This document shows positions 61,472 through 64,000 of a stretch of 64,000 nucleotides of DNA, in pieces (within the stretch, counting starts at the first letter, position 1; every line of letters begins with the position of its first letter). Source of the stretch: Rikenella microfusus DSM 15922 (GTDB lineage Bacteria > Bacteroidota > Bacteroidia > Bacteroidales > Rikenellaceae); NCBI RefSeq assembly GCF_000427365.1, contig NZ_KE386488.1:2629783-2693782 (forward strand), written 5' to 3'. The notes beneath the pieces were generated by a model. That model did not search any database and had not been told where the DNA came from. It saw nothing but the letters and a program-made list of their open reading frames with translations. Made by a program: the position numbers and the translations under genes.

Positions 61472-63988
61472 ATGCAAGAACAGCAAGAGAGAATCATCAG
61501 GATCAATATCGAAGAGGAGATGAAGACCGCCTACATCGACTATTCGATGTCGGTGATCGTATCGCGTGCGCTCCCGGACGTGCGGGACGGCCTCAAACCG
61601 GTGCACCGCCGCGTGCTCTACGGGATGAGCAACGAACTTTCGCTATATTCCGACAAGCCCTATAAGAAATCCGCCCGTATCGTCGGGGAAGTGCTCGGTA
61701 AATTCCACCCGCACGGCGACTCGTCGGTTTACGACGCCATGGTGCGCATGGCCCAGGAGTGGTCGCTGCGCTACCCGCTGGTGGACGGCCAGGGTAACTT
61801 CGGGAGCGTGGACGGGGACTCCCCCGCCGCCATGCGTTACACCGAAGCCCGCATGAAAAAAATCACCGACGAAGTGATGGCCGACATCGACAAAGAGACC
61901 GTCGATTTCACCCTGAACTTCGACGACACCATCTACGAGCCGACCGTGCTACCGACCAAGATCCCGCTGCTGCTGGTGAACGGGAGCTCCGGGATCGCCG
62001 TCGGGATGGCCACCAACATGCCGCCCCATAACCTGAGCGACACCATCGACGCCATCGACGCCTATATCGACAACCCCGATATCGAAATCTCGGAACTCAT
62101 CGAGAAGATCAAAGCCCCCGACTTCCCCACCGGCGGGATCATCTACGGCTACGAAGGGGTGCGCGAAGCCTACGAAACCGGCCGCGGACGCGTGGTCATC
62201 CGCTCCAAGACCGACATCGAGCACACCCCCTCCGGACGCGAATGCATCGTCATCACCGAAATCCCGTATCAGGTGAACAAGGCCGAAATGATCCAGAAAA
62301 TCGCCGGCCTGATCAACGAAAAGAAAATCGAAGGCATCTCGTATATCAATGATGAGAGCGACCGCAACGGGATGCGCATCGTCATCATCCTGAAGCACGA
62401 CGCCGTGGCGAGCGTAGTGCTGAACACCCTGTTCAAATACACCCAGCTGCAATCCACCTTCTCGGTCAATAACATCGCGCTGGTGGACGGCCGTCCGCGG
62501 GCGCTGAACCTCAAGCAGCTCATCAAATACTTCGTCCGCCACCGGCACGACGTGGTGGTGCGCCGCACCAAATACGACCTGCGCAAGGCCGAAGAACGGG
62601 CCCACATCCTGGAAGGCCTGCTGATCGCCCAGGACAATATCGACGAAGTGATCCGCATCATTCGGGCCGCCAAAAACGCCGACGAAGCCAAAGCCGGCCT
62701 TATCTCGCGCTTCAGCCTCAGCGACGCGCAGGCCCAGGCCATCGTCGATATGCGCCTGCGGGCACTGACCGGACTCGAACACGAAAAATTGCAGGAAGAG
62801 TACGACGAACTGCGCAAGATGATCGCCTACTACAACGAACTGCTCGAAAGCGAACCGATGCAGATGCAGGTCATCAAGGACGAGCTGAACGAAATGAAAG
62901 AAAAATACGGCGACAAACGCCGCAGCGAGATCGTCCTGACCGCCGAAGAGTTCAACCCGGAAGACTTCTACGCAGACGAAGACGTGGTGATCACCATCTC
63001 CCACCTCGGCTACATCAAACGCACCCCCCTGTCCGAATACCGGACCCAGTCCCGGGGCGGCGTAGGCTCGAAAGGCTCCGCCACGCGCGACGCAGACTTC
63101 ATCGAGCACCTCTACGTGACCACCATGCACAACACCATGCTCTTTTTCACCGAAAAAGGGCGTTGCTATTGGCTCAAGGTATATGAAATCCCCGAAGGCA
63201 GCCGTTCGTCCAAAGGACGCGCCATCCAGAACGTCATCCAGATCGAACCGGACGACAAGGTACGCGCCTACATCAACGTGCGGCGTCTGAACGATCCGGA
63301 ATACGTGAACAGCAATTATATCGTGATGTGCACCCGCGAGGGGATCATCAAGAAGACCCTGCTCGAAGCCTATTCCCGTCCCCGCCAGAACGGCGTGAAC
63401 GCCATTACGATCAAAGAAGGCGACCAGCTGATCGACGCCGCGCTGACCTCCGGAGGGGCACAGATCATCATCGCCGCCAAAGGCGGCAAAGCCATCCGGT
63501 TCGAAGAGGAAAAAGTGCGCGCCATCGGTCGTACCGGCGCCGGCGTACGCGGCATCAGCCTCGACGAAGGCGACGAAGTGGTCGGCATGCTGACCGTCGA
63601 ACCCGGCCAGAAACCGGAAATACTGGTCGTATCCGAAAACGGATACGGCAAACGGACAGGCATCGACGACTACCGCATCACCGGGCGGTCGGGCAAAGGT
63701 GTGAAGACCATCCAAATCACCGAAAAGACCGGCCGCCTCATCTCGATCCAGGCCGTAAGCGACGAAAACGACCTGATGATCATCAACCGTTCCGGCCTCA
63801 CGATCCGCACCCCGGTATCGGACATCCGCGTCACCGGCCGTGCCGCGCAGGGAGTCAAGATCATCAACCTGCGGGGCAACGACGCCATCGCATCGGTGAT
63901 CGCCGTGCCGAAGAGCGAAGAGGAGGAAAATACCGGCGAAGACAACGCAAATACCGCCCCGGACAGCCCCGCGGGCAACGAAGAATAA
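61472..63988 (+). CDS. gyrA: DNA gyrase subunit A
   Basis: An 838-residue type II topoisomerase subunit. The catalytic Tyr lies in [10 protein letters not shown], and the quinolone region reads [17 protein letters not shown], with Ser84 and Asp88 at the places of E. coli Ser83 and Asp87, i.e. the susceptible residues. A degenerate GyrA box QSRGGVG (about residue 526) precedes the six-bladed beta-pinwheel C-terminal domain. A Glu/Asn-rich tail ends the protein. With GyrB it introduces negative supercoils. Start codon follows the promoter at 61401-61432. Confidence 0.96.
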   Translation: MQEQQERIIRINIEEEMKTAYIDYSMSVIVSRALPDVRDGLKPVHRRVLYGMSNELSLYSDKPYKKSARIVGEVLGKFHPHGDSSVYDAMVRMAQEWSLRYPLVDGQGNFGSVDGDSPAAMRYTEARMKKITDEVMADIDKETVDFTLNFDDTIYEPTVLPTKIPLLLVNGSSGIAVGMATNMPPHNLSDTIDAIDAYIDNPDIEISELIEKIKAPDFPTGGIIYGYEGVREAYETGRGRVVIRSKTDIEHTPSGRECIVITEIPYQVNKAEMIQKIAGLINEKKIEGISYINDESDRNGMRIVIILKHDAVASVVLNTLFKYTQLQSTFSVNNIALVDGRPRALNLKQLIKYFVRHRHDVVVRRTKYDLRKAEERAHILEGLLIAQDNIDEVIRIIRAAKNADEAKAGLISRFSLSDAQAQAIVDMRLRALTGLEHEKLQEEYDELRKMIAYYNELLESEPMQMQVIKDELNEMKEKYGDKRRSEIVLTAEEFNPEDFYADEDVVITISHLGYIKRTPLSEYRTQSRGGVGSKGSATRDADFIEHLYVTTMHNTMLFFTEKGRCYWLKVYEIPEGSRSSKGRAIQNVIQIEPDDKVRAYINVRRLNDPEYVNSNYIVMCTREGIIKKTLLEAYSRPRQNGVNAITIKEGDQLIDAALTSGGAQIIIAAKGGKAIRFEEEKVRAIGRTGAGVRGISLDEGDEVVGMLTVEPGQKPEILVVSENGYGKRTGIDDYRITGRSGKGVKTIQITEKTGRLISIQAVSDENDLMIINRSGLTIRTPVSDIRVTGRAAQGVKIINLRGNDAIASVIAVPKSEEEENTGEDNANTAPDSPAGNEE

Positions 63989-64000
63989 ACTAACAGAAGC

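Noticed and set aside
61949..63715. 588-codon open frame on the minus strand
   Set aside because: Antisense to gyrA; Asp/Val/Gly/His-rich shadow translation.

Overview
The window is high-GC chromosomal DNA of a member of the Bacteroidetes, most likely order Bacteroidales. Seen in sequence: almost every promoter that can be placed has the Bacteroidetes -7 box TAnnTTTG, Shine-Dalgarno signals are weak, and there is a Na+-translocating NQR operon, two serine-type sulfatases, a bifunctional Rel, a meso-diaminopimelate dehydrogenase and a ddl / NagB-like-LmbE pair. The base composition and gene set resemble Rikenellaceae/Alistipes; that placement is inference.

Left edge (1-2,900): a scar of a CTnDOT-type conjugative transposon. 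A 3'-truncated MFS transporter runs into an rteB that lost its DNA-binding end, then an rteA that lost its sensor end, fused to the first ~42 codons of a tyrosine integrase. The order int-rteA-rteB matches CTnDOT with the middle and the transfer region deleted. The scar lies beside a tRNA-Lys gene.

3-13.5 kb: rluB and patB (divergent), a secreted TlpA-like thioredoxin, an orphan MacB-like permease preceded by a long hairpin and an (AT)11 tract, a secreted alkaline-phosphatase-superfamily enzyme, a DPSL thioferritin and a first sulfatase. 13.5-26.4 kb: ddl with a NagB-like/LmbE fusion that lacks the deaminase catalytic residues; a fabK-thiE-thiL-thiD operon; ftsB-like and AraC/GyrI genes; an lptF/G-ribBA-fmt operon; an SRPBCC protein; a DUF1232 membrane protein. 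26.4-27.3 kb is an AT-rich island with a small XRE regulator.

27.3-37.4 kb: HIT, a small membrane protein and rel; then pgm-MBL-SDR-bcp-recA as one tightly packed operon; then dnaA behind an AT-rich leader. Between dnaA and the next, convergent operon lies 578 bp holding six inverted repeats and no gene. 38-43.5 kb: a disaccharide phosphorolysis operon (pgmB, GH65, GH13), tag and trxA. 43.5-50.4 kb: dnaE; a pRiA4b-ORF3-like gene with miaA and a YgjP-type metalloprotease; ddh. 50.5-64 kb: a 517-residue helical protein of unknown function, purM followed by nqrABCDEF, a second sulfatase, and gyrA at the right edge.

Most of the window is ordinary core genome. The points worth a second look are the collapsed transposon, the catalytically altered NagB domain, the hairpin-rich gap after dnaA, the repeat-bearing leader of the orphan permease and the AT-rich XRE island. 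I found no CRISPR array, rRNA gene, complete insertion sequence or recognisable riboswitch, and no complete undescribed multi-gene system.
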